Assembly: GCF_014650595.1 (NCBI RefSeq)
Contig: NZ_BMVG01000018.1
Location: 93,347 to 157,346 of the forward strand
Reading direction: 5' to 3'
Source: Streptomyces alanosinicus
GTDB lineage: Bacteria; Actinomycetota; Actinomycetes; Streptomycetales; Streptomycetaceae
DNA length: 64,000 bases
Both the position numbers and the translations under genes were made by a program. Below the pieces are notes generated by a model, which saw only the letters and a program-made list of their open reading frames with translations, had not been told where the DNA came from and ran no database searches. The stretch's first letter is position 1. Each line of letters starts with the position of its first letter. This document shows positions 52,152 through 61,130 of this stretch, piece after piece.

Positions 52152-52799
52152 GTGACTGAGAGATCAGCGGGTCGATCAGAGGGCGCGGAGCGGCCGCCCC
52201 ACGGCTCAGCCCGACCCGGCGGGCGCACGGCCCGCACCCGCGCGGCCGTCCTCACCGCCGCCTCGGACGAACTCGACGCAGGCGGGTTTGCGGCGCTCAC
52301 CCTGGACAACCTCGCCGCGCGCTCCGGCGTACACGTCTCCACGATCCGCCGCCGCTGGCGTACGGTCGAGGGCGTCGTCGTGGACCTGCTGGCCCAGCAC
52401 AGCTCCGCGCTCCCCACCCCCGATTCCGGAGACCTCCGGCAGGACCTGCACGACCTGGCCCAGACCATCGCCGACTTCCACGGCACACCACGCAACCGGA
52501 ACCTCATCGAGGCCATCGTGGCCGCGGCCGCACACACCCCGCGCATCGCGGAGATCGTCCGCGGCGCCTTCACCGCACGCACCGAACACGTGACCCGGAT
52601 CGTCGGCCGCGCGGTCGCTCGCGGCGAACTGGCTCCGGACACGGACGCGAAGGACGTCATCACGGCGCTGAGCGCACCCTTCTACTACCGGCTGCTGATC
52701 CTGCGGGAACCCATCGATGCCCGTCTGGTCCACACGAGCGCGGAGGCGGCCTACCTCGCGGCACGCGCAGGGGCTTTCGGGGACTTCCCGGAACACTGA
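52152..52799 (+). CDS. TetR/AcrR-family regulator
   Basis: 215 aa from a GTG (VTERSAGRSEGAERPPHGSA). The HTH reads TRAAVLTAASDELDAGGFAA, LTLDNLAARSGVHVSTIRRR, WRTVEGVVVDLL. The C-terminal part (ALSAPFYYRLLILREPIDAR, HTSAEAAYLAARAG) is of the TetR_C_11/16-like kind. The recognition helix has RRR after VSTI, unusual in that most have Y-x-Y/H-F there. It is divergent from the SH3-like secreted gene; the 9-bp-arm palindrome between them is the likely operator. Confidence 0.88.
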   Translation: MTERSAGRSEGAERPPHGSARPGGRTARTRAAVLTAASDELDAGGFAALTLDNLAARSGVHVSTIRRRWRTVEGVVVDLLAQHSSALPTPDSGDLRQDLHDLAQTIADFHGTPRNRNLIEAIVAAAAHTPRIAEIVRGAFTARTEHVTRIVGRAVARGELAPDTDAKDVITALSAPFYYRLLILREPIDARLVHTSAEAAYLAARAGAFGDFPEH

Positions 52800-53276
52800 C
52801 AGGGCCGGTGAGCGGGGTACGGGCCCGTGAACACCGATGCCGACGCCGATGTAGCCCTCGTCGGCGAGCGTGGAAAGCCCATCGGCGGCGGCATCGCGGA
52901 CCGGCCCCGGCGACGACTGCCCCGGCGGCCACGCCACAGTCGACCGCCCCTGCCGTCCCCATGTCCTGCCGGGGCGAAAGCTGTGAGGGCCGGTGTCCGA
53001 CCCCGTCCGGATGCACAGGCGACGCACGAACGGAGAGCAGCGTGGCGGCCTGCGTCTACTCGGTGCGGCTGCGCTTCAGCCCCCGCTGTGGTGCCGTATG
53101 GACCGAAGTCGCCTCTCGCGTCGGTACGGTCCGCGAGGTCACCATCAAGATGGAGCCGAAGGACGAGCTCTCCTCTCCGCCCAACGACCGCTTCCCGTCC
53201 AGCAGTCCGATGCTCGCCACGACCGACCCACGGGCGGGACGACCGGTAGTCCCGTGTCCCGCGCTGGGCGTACTCC
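52800..53276. other. Intergenic stretch, nothing recognisable
   Basis: About 480 bp between convergent TetR and multicopper oxidase genes. Only shadow frames; no clear terminator hairpin found by eye. Confidence 0.4.
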
Positions 53277-54854
53277 TTACACCACCTGATAGTTGGCCAT
53301 CATCGCCATGTCCTCGTGTTCGAGGTTGTGGCAGTGCAGCATGTACCGGCCGCGATAGCCGCGGAAGCGGACCAGTACGTCGACGACCTCGTACGGACGG
53401 ATGTCTACCGTGTCCTTCCAGCCGGCGTCGGTCGGCTCGGGCGCCTGGCCGCCGCGCGACGACACCTGGAAGTGGGCCAGGTGCAGATGCACCGGGTGGT
53501 GGAAGTCGCTGGTGAAGCGCCAGCGTTCGACCGTGCCGAGGCGAGGCCGGGCCAGGATCCGTGAGGTACTGAAGGGGCGGCCATTGATGGTCCACGCGTC
53601 GTCGGAACGGCGGAAGTCGAAGTGCCGGGTGGTGACGGCCGACGCCGAGTGCAGGGCCGTATAGCGGGAGAGGTGTGCCGGCACATGGCTGGCGTCCTTC
53701 TCCCTGCGGGCGATCCGGAAGCACATGACCTGGCGCATGCGGCCACCCGCCAGAGTGTTGACCAAGGTGACCTGGCTGCCGACCGGACAGCCGGTGAAGT
53801 CCACGACCGTGTCGAAGCGTTCGCCCGGCGCCATGGGGATGCCGTTCAAGCGCTGGGGGGCGGCCAGCAGGCCGCCGTCGCCGCCGATCTGCGTGAAGGG
53901 CAGGGTGCCACCGTCCTCCCGGCGCAGCACCAGATGGTAGCGGCGGGCGTTGGAGGCGTTCAGCAGGCGGAGGCGGTGCCGGGTCGCGGAGACTTCCGCC
54001 TCGGGCCAGGGCGCGCCGTTCACCAGCTGTACGTCGCCGAGGACGCCGTCCATGTAGGCGTGCTCGACTCCAGGGGTGCCGGTGCACGACGGTGAGTGGC
54101 CGGGGTAGCGGAAAGAGCCGTCCTCCTCGAAGGAGCGGTCGCAGATCATCAGCGGGATGTCCCGCTCGCCGCCGGGCAGTGGCAGGGCGTCCTCCTCCTG
54201 GTCATGGACCAGGAACATCCCCGCCAGGCCGCGCCAGACCTGCGGCGCGCTGAAGTCCATCCGGTGGTCGTGGTACCAGAGCGTCGCGGCCCGCTGGCCC
54301 ATCGGGTACGTGTACGTCTTGTAGCCCTCCGAGACCGTCCAGTCTGACGCGGGGGCGTACATGCCCGCCATGGCGCCGGACGTCATCCCCCGATCCTTGA
54401 ACGCTGCGCCGCACTGGGCGGGTACGAGCACATCGGTCGGGTAGCCGTCGGAGTGCGGCGGTGTGACGCCGCCGTGCAGGTGCAGGGAGGTGGGCACGGA
54501 CAGCTTGTTGAGGACGCGTACCTCCATCCGGCGGCCTGAGCGAGCGGTGAAGGTGGGGCCGGGGAAGATGCCGTCGTATCCCCAGATGGTCGTCTTCAGA
54601 CCCGGGATGATCTCTACGGACGCCTCACGCTGCGCGATGCCGTAGAAGTCGGTGCCGTTGGCACTGCGGGTGGGGCGGGCACGCCGGGGCACGGGCAGGG
54701 GTACGGCGAACTGCCGAGGCGGCCGGATCCTGCTGGGCAGGACCGTTCCGGTGTGTTCGCCCGACCACTTCTCGTACGCCGCCGCTCCGGCGGGCACGGC
54801 GAGGCCGGCTGTGATGCCGGCCGTGAGCCCCAGGACGCGTCGCCGCGATGTCAT
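53277..54854 (-). CDS. Tat-exported multicopper oxidase (CotA/laccase-like)
   Basis: 525 aa from MTSRRRVLGLTAGITAGLAV, a twin-arginine signal (SRRRVLG) with hydrophobic core and AAA cleavage. Three cupredoxin domains. Copper motifs in order: TSLHLHGGVTPPHSDG (HxHG), TLWYHDHRMDFSA (HxH), HHPVHLHLAHFQVSS (HPxHxH) and RYMLHCHNLEHEDMAMM (HCHxxxHxxxxM). All T1/T2/T3 ligands are present. The axial Met follows the last His, so a CotA/bilirubin-oxidase-type medium-potential enzyme is expected. It should oxidise phenols, amines or metals outside the cell. The ATG overlaps the stop of the membrane gene (ATGA), third in the darcynin operon. Confidence 0.92.
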   Translation of the reverse strand: MTSRRRVLGLTAGITAGLAVPAGAAAYEKWSGEHTGTVLPSRIRPPRQFAVPLPVPRRARPTRSANGTDFYGIAQREASVEIIPGLKTTIWGYDGIFPGPTFTARSGRRMEVRVLNKLSVPTSLHLHGGVTPPHSDGYPTDVLVPAQCGAAFKDRGMTSGAMAGMYAPASDWTVSEGYKTYTYPMGQRAATLWYHDHRMDFSAPQVWRGLAGMFLVHDQEEDALPLPGGERDIPLMICDRSFEEDGSFRYPGHSPSCTGTPGVEHAYMDGVLGDVQLVNGAPWPEAEVSATRHRLRLLNASNARRYHLVLRREDGGTLPFTQIGGDGGLLAAPQRLNGIPMAPGERFDTVVDFTGCPVGSQVTLVNTLAGGRMRQVMCFRIARREKDASHVPAHLSRYTALHSASAVTTRHFDFRRSDDAWTINGRPFSTSRILARPRLGTVERWRFTSDFHHPVHLHLAHFQVSSRGGQAPEPTDAGWKDTVDIRPYEVVDVLVRFRGYRGRYMLHCHNLEHEDMAMMANYQVV

Positions 54855-55312
54855 CCGCCCTCCTGATCCTTGTATGTGCACGCCCAGCAGGCCAGCGCCA
54901 CTCCGGCGCCGAACACACCGAGCGCCAGCGGGACATGGCCGCCCACCAACCGGGCCGCACCCAGCCACATCTGCACCCCCACCAGCACGACCAGTCCGAC
55001 CGCGAGCGCGAAGGGCCAGGCCGGACCCTTCATGGAGCGCCACACCAGCAGGGCCGCCACCGCTTCGACGAGAACGAGGGCCGCGAGCACCTGTGCGTTG
55101 GCCACGTGCAGGTCGAGGAAGCGCACGTCACCGGTGATGAACAGGCCGGCCAGGGCCGCTTGGAGCAGGGTGTCGAAGACGAACAGCAGGGCGATGGTGC
55201 GCAGCAGGGTGAGCGGCCAGGTGCGGGACCGCGCCGCGGGTCTGCCGGGCGGCGGCTCCTCTTCCCCCGGGCGCGGCCGCGGAACCATGGCCTCTGTGGT
55301 CGTGTCAGACAT
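54851..55312 (-). CDS. Four-helix membrane protein in the darcynin/multicopper-oxidase operon
   Basis: 153 aa from MSDTTTEAMVPRPRPGEEEP. A cytoplasmic Pro/Glu-rich tail is followed by four transmembrane helices: TIALLFVFDTLLQAALAGLF, QVLAALVLVEAVAALLVW, FALAVGLVVLVGVQMWLG and PLALGVFGAGVALACWACTY. Several His occur near the membrane face (DLHVANAQ, GGHVPLAL), a pattern like small haem or quinone-binding membrane proteins (a DUF-type cytochrome-like 4-helix bundle), but no definite motif. It overlaps darcynin at its start (8 bp) and the oxidase at its end (4 bp). It may pass electrons to or anchor the oxidase. Confidence 0.75.
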   Translation of the reverse strand: MSDTTTEAMVPRPRPGEEEPPPGRPAARSRTWPLTLLRTIALLFVFDTLLQAALAGLFITGDVRFLDLHVANAQVLAALVLVEAVAALLVWRSMKGPAWPFALAVGLVVLVGVQMWLGAARLVGGHVPLALGVFGAGVALACWACTYKDQEGG

Positions 55313-55661
55313 GTGCCACTTCACCGCCATCGACGCGGGCCTGCGCCTCGAACGCCTGGAACCCGGCCTCGACGCCCATGAAGATGTCGTTCATGACCAG
55401 GTAGCCCTGCGCGATGAGGGGCGAGTCGCGCAGTTCCTCGATGAGGAAGTAGTACGCCTTGAGGTCTTCGGTCTCCAGCAAGGCGAAGTCGGAGAAGGCG
55501 GTGGTGAACGCCTCCGCGTCGAAGAAGCGGGCAGAGACACGGTCGGCGTACTTGGCGAACAAGGGGTGGACATGGGCTGCCGCCATCGCGTTCCGCTCCT
55601 CGCGGGAGAGCGCCAGCCAGGCCGGGGTGAAGGTGTGGGTCAGGATGATCGTCGTCTTCAC
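55305..55661 (-). CDS. Darcynin-family protein
   Basis: 118 aa from a GTG (VKTTIILTHTFTPAWLALSR) after GGGGGACC. The whole sequence fits the darcynin family: EERNAMAAAHVHPLFAKYAD, RVSARFFDAEAFTTAFSDFA, LLETEDLKAYYFLIEELRDS, PLIAQGYLVMNDIFMGVEAG. The fold is a dimeric ferredoxin-like barrel. Darcynins are small proteins of unknown biochemical role. It is first in the operon with the membrane protein and multicopper oxidase, which makes it a candidate sensor, carrier or degradation enzyme for the oxidase substrate. It is divergent from the TetR at 55782. Confidence 0.88.
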   Translation of the reverse strand: MKTTIILTHTFTPAWLALSREERNAMAAAHVHPLFAKYADRVSARFFDAEAFTTAFSDFALLETEDLKAYYFLIEELRDSPLIAQGYLVMNDIFMGVEAGFQAFEAQARVDGGEVAHV

Positions 55662-55699
55662 GACAGGGTCCCCCGTTTTCGAATGCAGTTTTAGCTTAC

Positions 55700-55728
55700 G
55701 GCGTTTACTAGATGTGATAGGCGTTAAC
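55700..55728. promoter_or_regulatory. Direct-repeat candidate regulator site
   Basis: GGCGTTTAC (55700-55708) and GGCGTTAAC (55720-55728) are direct repeats 20 bp apart, about two helical turns, in the spacer between darcynin and TetR. It could be a TetR site or a promoter element. Confidence 0.35.
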
Positions 55729-55781
55729 ATTGTCAAGCGCGGGCCGGTCGGCGGAGCCGCGACAGGCCAGGAGGCAGAGCC

Positions 55782-56531
55782 GTGAACAGCGAGACCCCGT
55801 CGGTACGACGGGCTCGGCAACGCGAAGAGGTGCGCGAACGCCAGCGCGCCGAAACGAAGTCCGAGATCCTGCATCATGCCCGCCAGTTGCTGGTGGACGA
55901 GGGCCCGGCCGCCGTCTCCCTGCGTGCCATCGCACGCGAGATGGGGATGACGGCACCAGGGCTGTACCGCTACTACGCCGACCACCGTGAGCTCGTCCAG
56001 GCCCTCACGGCCTCCCTCTACGACGAACTGGCCGCCGCCCTGGAACACTCCCGCGACCAGGCACCCGAGCAGTCCCCCCGGGCTCGCTTCACCGCCACCG
56101 CACACGCACTGCGGACCTGGGCCCTGAGCCACAAGCCGGAGTTCGCGCTCATCTTCAGCAAGCCGATGCCCGACGCCGACTGCGCTCCAGGAGACCCCTG
56201 CCATACCGCCAGCTGGCGCTTCGGCGGCGTCTTCGTCGGCCTGATGCTGGAGTTCTGGCGGGCGGGCACCCTCCCGCTGCCGAAGACCGGCGTCCTCGAC
56301 CCGGACTGGCTCGTCCAGCTGGAGGAGATGAGGGAACACCTCGGCTCCGAACAGCCGCCCCTGGAAGCGCTGTACGTCTTCGTCCTCGCCTGGTCGCGCC
56401 TGTACGGCATGGTGTCCATGGAGGTGTTCGGACACCTGGACTTCGCCCTGACCGATCCCGAGCCGCTGTTCGAGCACAACCTCCGGGACATCGTGGAGCT
56501 GCTCGAAGCCGACGCGCGCGACAACCGGTAA
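55782..56531 (+). CDS. TetR/AcrR-family regulator divergent from the darcynin operon
   Basis: 249 aa starting MNSETPSVRRARQREEVRER. A long basic N-terminal helix precedes the HTH (KSEILHHARQLLVDEGPAAV, SLRAIAREMGMTAPGLYRYY, ADHRELVQAL). The C-terminal domain is of the WHG/TetR_C_13 type (KPEFALIFSKPMPDADCAPG, LYVFVLAWSRLYGMVSMEVF, LEALYVFV), a common ligand-sensing form in Streptomyces. It probably represses the divergent darcynin-membrane-oxidase operon in response to a small organic or copper-related cue; the CAPGD...C Cys pair could respond to metal or oxidation. Intact. Confidence 0.9.
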   Translation: MNSETPSVRRARQREEVRERQRAETKSEILHHARQLLVDEGPAAVSLRAIAREMGMTAPGLYRYYADHRELVQALTASLYDELAAALEHSRDQAPEQSPRARFTATAHALRTWALSHKPEFALIFSKPMPDADCAPGDPCHTASWRFGGVFVGLMLEFWRAGTLPLPKTGVLDPDWLVQLEEMREHLGSEQPPLEALYVFVLAWSRLYGMVSMEVFGHLDFALTDPEPLFEHNLRDIVELLEADARDNR

Positions 56532-57210
56532 TCCGCACCGCGCCGAGATCAGCGCCTCGGCGCGGAGCGGCCGTCAGTGCCCCGACGAACCGCCGCGTTC
56601 CGCTCTGCGCCGCAGGTCCCGACGCCCGCCCCAAGGAGTGAGGATCTTCATGCGGTCCGTCCCTCGCATGTCGCAGCGACCGGCGAGGGCCCTGCGTAAC
56701 ACGGTCAACTGCATGTGCGCGTAGCCGCCAGCAACCCGTCACTCAGGTCACGGGATCACCACCGGCCGCGCCACTTCCAGAAGCTCGCGTTGTCGTCCGT
56801 TCACGACAGACCACCGGTGCACGAGCGCCAGCCCCCACCGCACCCGCACGCCCTGCACCGAGTGCTGTCGGAAGTGGGAGTTCACGGGGCTGCCTGGTCT
56901 CTTCCGGGACAACCGACCACCAAGATGCCCGCGTCGTGCACGCCGTCAGAGTCTCGTGATGTCCTGGTGGCTGCTCCTCTACAGCTTTTCCATGCCGGCC
57001 CGCTCTCAGCCCCGCAAATGCACCGGCGCGCTGGACATCTACAGGTCCCCCGACGCGGCGGCCCTGGAGTACGCCCTGGGCATGGCACTCGAAGTGATTC
57101 CCCACCTGGTGCTGGAGGAGCTGCACCTGAGGCCGGTGCCGCTCTCCAAGCCGCTCGCCCTGTAGGCCGCCGGGGCAGCGCAGTGGGCACTGATGTGCCC
57201 TTGGGTCGCG
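56532..57210. other. Stretch without a confident gene
   Basis: About 680 bp between the TetR and Nramp genes. A plus-strand piece ending at 57165 reads GALDIYRSPDAAALEYALGM, ALEVIPHLVLEELHL, which slightly resembles the GALDLYR step of GAF-ANTAR proteins, but no full domain is present. Confidence 0.35.
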
Positions 57211-58494
57211 TCACGCCAGGCCGAACCAGCCGAGCACCGTCTGGACCAGCAAGATGGTGGACATGGCGGCGACGCCGACGACCACGGCGGTGGCGGCGAC
57301 GCGGTAGCGCGGGCCGTTGGCGGCTTCACCGAGGACGGAACGGCGGTTGGTGAGGACGAGCAGGTAGACCAGGACGATGGGGCTGATCAGACCCTGGAGG
57401 ACCTGGGTGCCGATGAGGAGCTGGATGACATCGACGGGGGTCATCGCCACTGCGGCACCGAGGATGATCTGGGCGGTGAACAGGCCCAGGAACAGTGGGG
57501 CGTCGCGGAAGCTGCGGGAGACCGAGCGCTCCACGCCGGCCGCCTCTCCTATGGCGTAGCTGGCCGACAGCGGGACAACGGCGCCGGCCAGGGCGGAGGC
57601 TCCGATCAGACCGAACGCGAAAAGCAGTTCGGCGTTCTGGCCGGCGACCGGCTTGAGGGCCTCGGCCGCCTGGGCGGCGGAATCCAGCGGGCCCGTGCCG
57701 CCGATGGCGGAGGCCGTGGCGATGATGATCGTCAGGCTGATGACGCAGGCGAACACCGCGCCGAGGACGGCGTCGGCCCGGATGAGGGGGTAGTCGGCAG
57801 GCTTGGCGCCCCGGTCGACGACGCCTGCGGCGGCGTAGAACTGCATGTACGGGCTGACAGTGGTGCCGATCAGGGCGACCGCCAGCAGGATGAAGCTCTT
57901 GTTCGGCTCCATGTGAGGGACGACGAGGTGGTGGCCGACGGCGCCCCAGTCGGGGTGACCGAGGATCATCGCGATCGGGTAGGCGAAGAACGCCAGCGAC
58001 ATGATCAGGAAGATGCGCTCGGCCCAGCGATAGGAGCCGAACAGCACCAGCGCCCACAGCAGGATCGCCGCTGGCGGAATCACCGCCCACTTGGGGACGC
58101 CCAGCAGCTCGAACGCCGCGCCGATACCCGCGAACTCGCTCACCACCAGACCGGTGTTGGCCAGCAGCAGGCAGAAGACGGCCAGTGCGGTCAGGCGGAG
58201 GCTGAACTGCTCGCGGATCAGGGCACCGAGCCCCTTGCCGGTGTGGGCGCCGAGGCGGACGGCCATCTCCTGCACCATCACCAGGGCGATGGTGACCAGG
58301 ACCATGAAGAACAGGGTGCCGTAGGTGAACTGGGAGCCGGCTGAGGCGTAGGTGGCGATGCCGGCGGCGTCGTTGCCCGCGTTCGCGGCGACCAGGCCGG
58401 GGCCCGCGATCGCCGCCACCATGGTGATGCGCCGCCGGCCGCTACGGCGAGCAGGCGCCGCCTGAGCCGGAGCGACATCCAGGTCGTGGGTCAC
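57211..58494 (-). CDS. Nramp-family divalent metal transporter
   Basis: 427 aa from a GTG overlapping the preceding stop (GTGA, 58491-58494). Eleven to twelve helices. Nramp metal-site motifs: GPGLVAANAGNDAAGIATYA ('GxGxxx..DxAG', cf. DPGN) on helix 1, and TTVSPYMQFYAAAGVVDRG in helix 6 (family 'MPHN' is replaced by SPYM). The typical first-helix 'DPGN' is NAGND here, and helix-6 MPH is replaced, so ion preference may differ from Mn2+/Fe2+ (such subfamily members can move Mg2+-like ions). Other features: LVVSEFAGIGAAFELLGVPK. Translationally coupled to the MgtE-N/CBS protein upstream. Confidence 0.9.
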   Translation of the reverse strand: MTHDLDVAPAQAAPARRSGRRRITMVAAIAGPGLVAANAGNDAAGIATYASAGSQFTYGTLFFMVLVTIALVMVQEMAVRLGAHTGKGLGALIREQFSLRLTALAVFCLLLANTGLVVSEFAGIGAAFELLGVPKWAVIPPAAILLWALVLFGSYRWAERIFLIMSLAFFAYPIAMILGHPDWGAVGHHLVVPHMEPNKSFILLAVALIGTTVSPYMQFYAAAGVVDRGAKPADYPLIRADAVLGAVFACVISLTIIIATASAIGGTGPLDSAAQAAEALKPVAGQNAELLFAFGLIGASALAGAVVPLSASYAIGEAAGVERSVSRSFRDAPLFLGLFTAQIILGAAVAMTPVDVIQLLIGTQVLQGLISPIVLVYLLVLTNRRSVLGEAANGPRYRVAATAVVVGVAAMSTILLVQTVLGWFGLA

Positions 58495-59858
58495 TGCAAG
58501 AACCTCCGGAAGTGCAGGCGGCCGCGCTCGGGCAGCATCGCGTCGAGCAGGTCGTCGGCCAGTATCCGGCCGAGGGGCCGGTCGGTGTCGTCGACCACCA
58601 GAAGGGAAGAGGCGCGGGCGGCGACCAACTGGTCGGCGGCCTCGGCCAGCGGGGTGTCCGCGTGGACGGTGGCGGGCGGGCCGAACTGGGCCAGCCAGGC
58701 CACCAGGTCGGCCACCAGGGACGTGTCCTCGGCCACCGCCAGGTCGAACAGACCGACATCGCACAGCAGCCGGTCCTGCTCGTCGATGACGGCTACGGCG
58801 TCGATCTCGGTGCGGTGCTCGGCCTGTTCCGCCAGTCGGCCCCGTACCTCGGCGACGGTCTCGGCCGGGCGAGATGTGAGCAGCAGGGTGGTCATGGCAC
58901 CGCCCGCCGTGCCCTCCCGGTGCCTCAGCAGACGGCGCAGCTCCGCCGCTTCTCCCTTCGGCATCCGTGTCAGCAGAGCCTCACGCTCCTCACGGGTGAG
59001 GCCGCGCAGGGCATCGGTGGCCTCGTCCGGCTCCATCTCGTCGACCAGCCGGGCGGCGTGGTCGGGTGCGGCCTCACGCAGAAGATTCTCCAACTCGGCC
59101 GGTTCCATCTCCTCCAGCGCGTCGGCAGCCTGCTCCGGCTCCAGCCAGCCCAGCAGCTGCTGCCGCTCACTGCGGCCGAGGTCTTCGAGAATGTCGGCCA
59201 GATCGGACGGGCGCAGCCGCTGCAGCACGGTTCGGGAGGCCCGCAGCCGCACCTCCGCCGGTCCGTCGGTGGCCTGCTCGCCGAACGGGGCGACCGCCTG
59301 CCAGTCCAGCACGCGCTCCGGGGTCGGCCGGGCCTGCCAGCGGCGCGGGCCGAGCCGACGCAGCAAGGTGGGCAGGGAGACGTCGACGCCGACCAGGACC
59401 ACCTTGTCGACGAGCGGTGCCAGGTACAGGTCGGCGGCCCGTGTGACCTGCACGCCGTCCACGTCGACGAGCTGGTGGTCGAGGACGTCCCTGGCGAGCA
59501 GCACCTCCCCCGGGCGCCGGGAGAAGTCCCGCATGTCGATCCGCGCGGTGCGCAGCCGTACCTGCCCGGCGTGCACCTTGCCGATGGCGTCCGACGCGAG
59601 GAAGGTACGTCGCCGCCCGATCCGCAGGATCAGTCCGGTGACCGGCGGGTACGACTCCTCGCCGTACAGCCGGGCGACCACGTCGACGACGCGGCCGACC
59701 TCCTCGCCGGCCTGGTTGGTGACCGACCCACCGACCAGTCCGGCCAGCGAGACCAGGGACGTACGGACGGCTTTGGAGGTGGTGGCGCGGCGCTCCAGGG
59801 TGACCCGGCGGTCGCGCAGACGGGCCGAGGTGGACATGAGCAGAGTGTTGACGGACAA
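58491..59858 (-). CDS. MgtE-N/CBS/PRC-type protein without a membrane channel, coupled to Nramp
   Basis: About 455 aa; a TTG at 59858 after AAGGGGGT gives (M)SVNTLLMSTSARLRDRRVTL, or an ATG at 59837 may be used. N-terminal PRC-barrel-like part (NQAGEEVGRVVDVVARLYGE, SYPPVTGLILRIGRRRTFLA). The middle is an MgtE-N superhelix with repeated 'L..LEPxxAADxLEEMxPxxxxxLL' (LRPSDLADILEDLGRSERQQ, LLGWLEPEQAADALEEMEPA, PDEATDALRGLTREEREALL). Two CBS motifs follow (VAVIDEQDRLLCDVGLFDLA, SLLVVDDTDRPLGRILADDL). It lacks the MgtE transmembrane pore, so it should be a soluble sensor or regulator of the Nramp protein, gating by Mg2+/Mn2+ or nucleotide. Confidence 0.85.
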   Translation of the reverse strand: MSVNTLLMSTSARLRDRRVTLERRATTSKAVRTSLVSLAGLVGGSVTNQAGEEVGRVVDVVARLYGEESYPPVTGLILRIGRRRTFLASDAIGKVHAGQVRLRTARIDMRDFSRRPGEVLLARDVLDHQLVDVDGVQVTRAADLYLAPLVDKVVLVGVDVSLPTLLRRLGPRRWQARPTPERVLDWQAVAPFGEQATDGPAEVRLRASRTVLQRLRPSDLADILEDLGRSERQQLLGWLEPEQAADALEEMEPAELENLLREAAPDHAARLVDEMEPDEATDALRGLTREEREALLTRMPKGEAAELRRLLRHREGTAGGAMTTLLLTSRPAETVAEVRGRLAEQAEHRTEIDAVAVIDEQDRLLCDVGLFDLAVAEDTSLVADLVAWLAQFGPPATVHADTPLAEAADQLVAARASSLLVVDDTDRPLGRILADDLLDAMLPERGRLHFRRFLQ

Positions 59859-59949
59859 GATGAACACCCCCTTGCCCCGGCATGACGGGGCACCGGGCGG
59901 CCACGACAGCGCACGCGCCCAGCCACCGGACCCGGCGCCAGGGCACACG

Positions 59950-61130
59950 GGGACCCGACTCTCCGGGCAGGCCCACGACGAAGGCCGGGCGAGGTCAGAT
60001 CAGTGGAAGAGAACGGGCTGCCTCAGGCCGCGGAGGGACGGCAAGGACAAAGCGGGAAAGGGCCGACTATGGCCCGGACTACTGTCCATACTCGCCTCCT
60101 CCCGGTCCCGGCCGTGCTCACGACGTCACGGCCATGCGGCAAGGGCAGCCGGGAAGAGACCCGACGCACCCCAACTCGTCAGAGCTTTGGCACTCCACGG
60201 CGTGTCCCCGCACCTGCGGGGAAGCCACTTGGGATCACCCCTTGGGCCGGGGAGACCTGTCCTGATCCGGAGCGTCTCTCGACGGGTGGGATCAGTGGCC
60301 TGTGTCCGTGAAGACGCCTCACCGAACGAGGTGTCTCATCAAAACCGGGTCAACGATACGCCCCCACCACCCGGCCCTCCCGATCCATGACCGGCGCTTG
60401 ACCTCGTGACTACGGGACCGTGACCGTCGCCGCCTCCACCGCGGTGCCGGCAAGGGCCTGATTGTGCCCCCACTCTCCGCCCAAGCCCAACCCCGACGAC
60501 CAGAAGCCGTTCCTCCGCGTATGGACCCCGGTCGTACTGAGCCTCAGCGCCGGCGACAACCCACGAAATACCACCAAGAGACGGTAAAGCCGAACCGTCT
60601 ACGCCCGGAACTCCACCAAGCGCCACCTGCACGAAATCCGGTCTGACACTCCATCAGGACGTGCGTCAAACGAGCGTCAGCACCCGCGGCAACGTGCCGA
60701 TCGCCCCTTAGCGAGGCCGTTCCACCAACGTTCCCACAGCTGATCGTCCAACCTTTTGCTGTTGCAGAACGGCGGCGAGCAGCTGCTGAGCCACGAGATG
60801 GCACGGCGCGAGCGCCGGGAAGGCCGCTTCCGACCAGCCGCGCGCCACAGCAGAGGCAGCGCGGCCGCCTGCAGCAGCGTTCCGCTCCAGGCCGAAGTCG
60901 TCGGCCAGGCCCCGGCGTCCGTAAGCGTACGGTGCCGACGGCGTCGGTAGGGTCCTCTCGTGACGTACATCGTGGCCCTCGCCCCGGGCCAGGTGGCCGA
61001 GAACGAAGACGACGGGCTCGTCAAAGTCGGCCGGCGGTGCGCCCCCTGCGAGCACCCGGGATCAGCGCTGCCGAAGCCGGAACGCTCACCACGTGGTGGT
61101 CCGTCGTCCCGACCGCCGGCCTCGACGTAG
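59950..61130. other. Long non-coding stretch between the metal-transport operon and IS701
   Basis: No convincing gene. Holds a solitary CRISPR-like palindrome (CCCCGCACCTGCGGGG, ~60206-60221) and a hairpin (AGACGCCTC...GAGGTGTCT, 60312-60336) that may terminate transcription. Short frames on both strands look like noise. A metal riboswitch ahead of the MgtE-N/Nramp operon was looked for by eye and not recognised. Confidence 0.4.

Noticed and set aside
57193..58344. 383-aa plus-strand open frame
   Set aside because: Antisense shadow of the Nramp gene; composition is Gly/Asp/Gln repeats arising from transmembrane codons.
59860..60060. Metal riboswitch (M-box or yybP-ykoY) before the MgtE-N/Nramp operon
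   Set aside because: Looked for conserved core bases on the minus strand; none convincing by eye. A covariance-model search would be decisive.
60201..60226. CRISPR array
   Set aside because: Only one repeat-like unit, with no spacing partner and no cas genes; kept only as a minor finding.
58486..60390. 634-aa plus-strand open frame
   Set aside because: It is antisense to the MgtE-N/CBS gene; Ser/Arg-rich with no motif.
60339..60632. 97-aa Gly/Val-rich minus-strand frame as a gene
   Set aside because: No ribosome site, Gly-rich low-complexity end, no homolog-like pattern.
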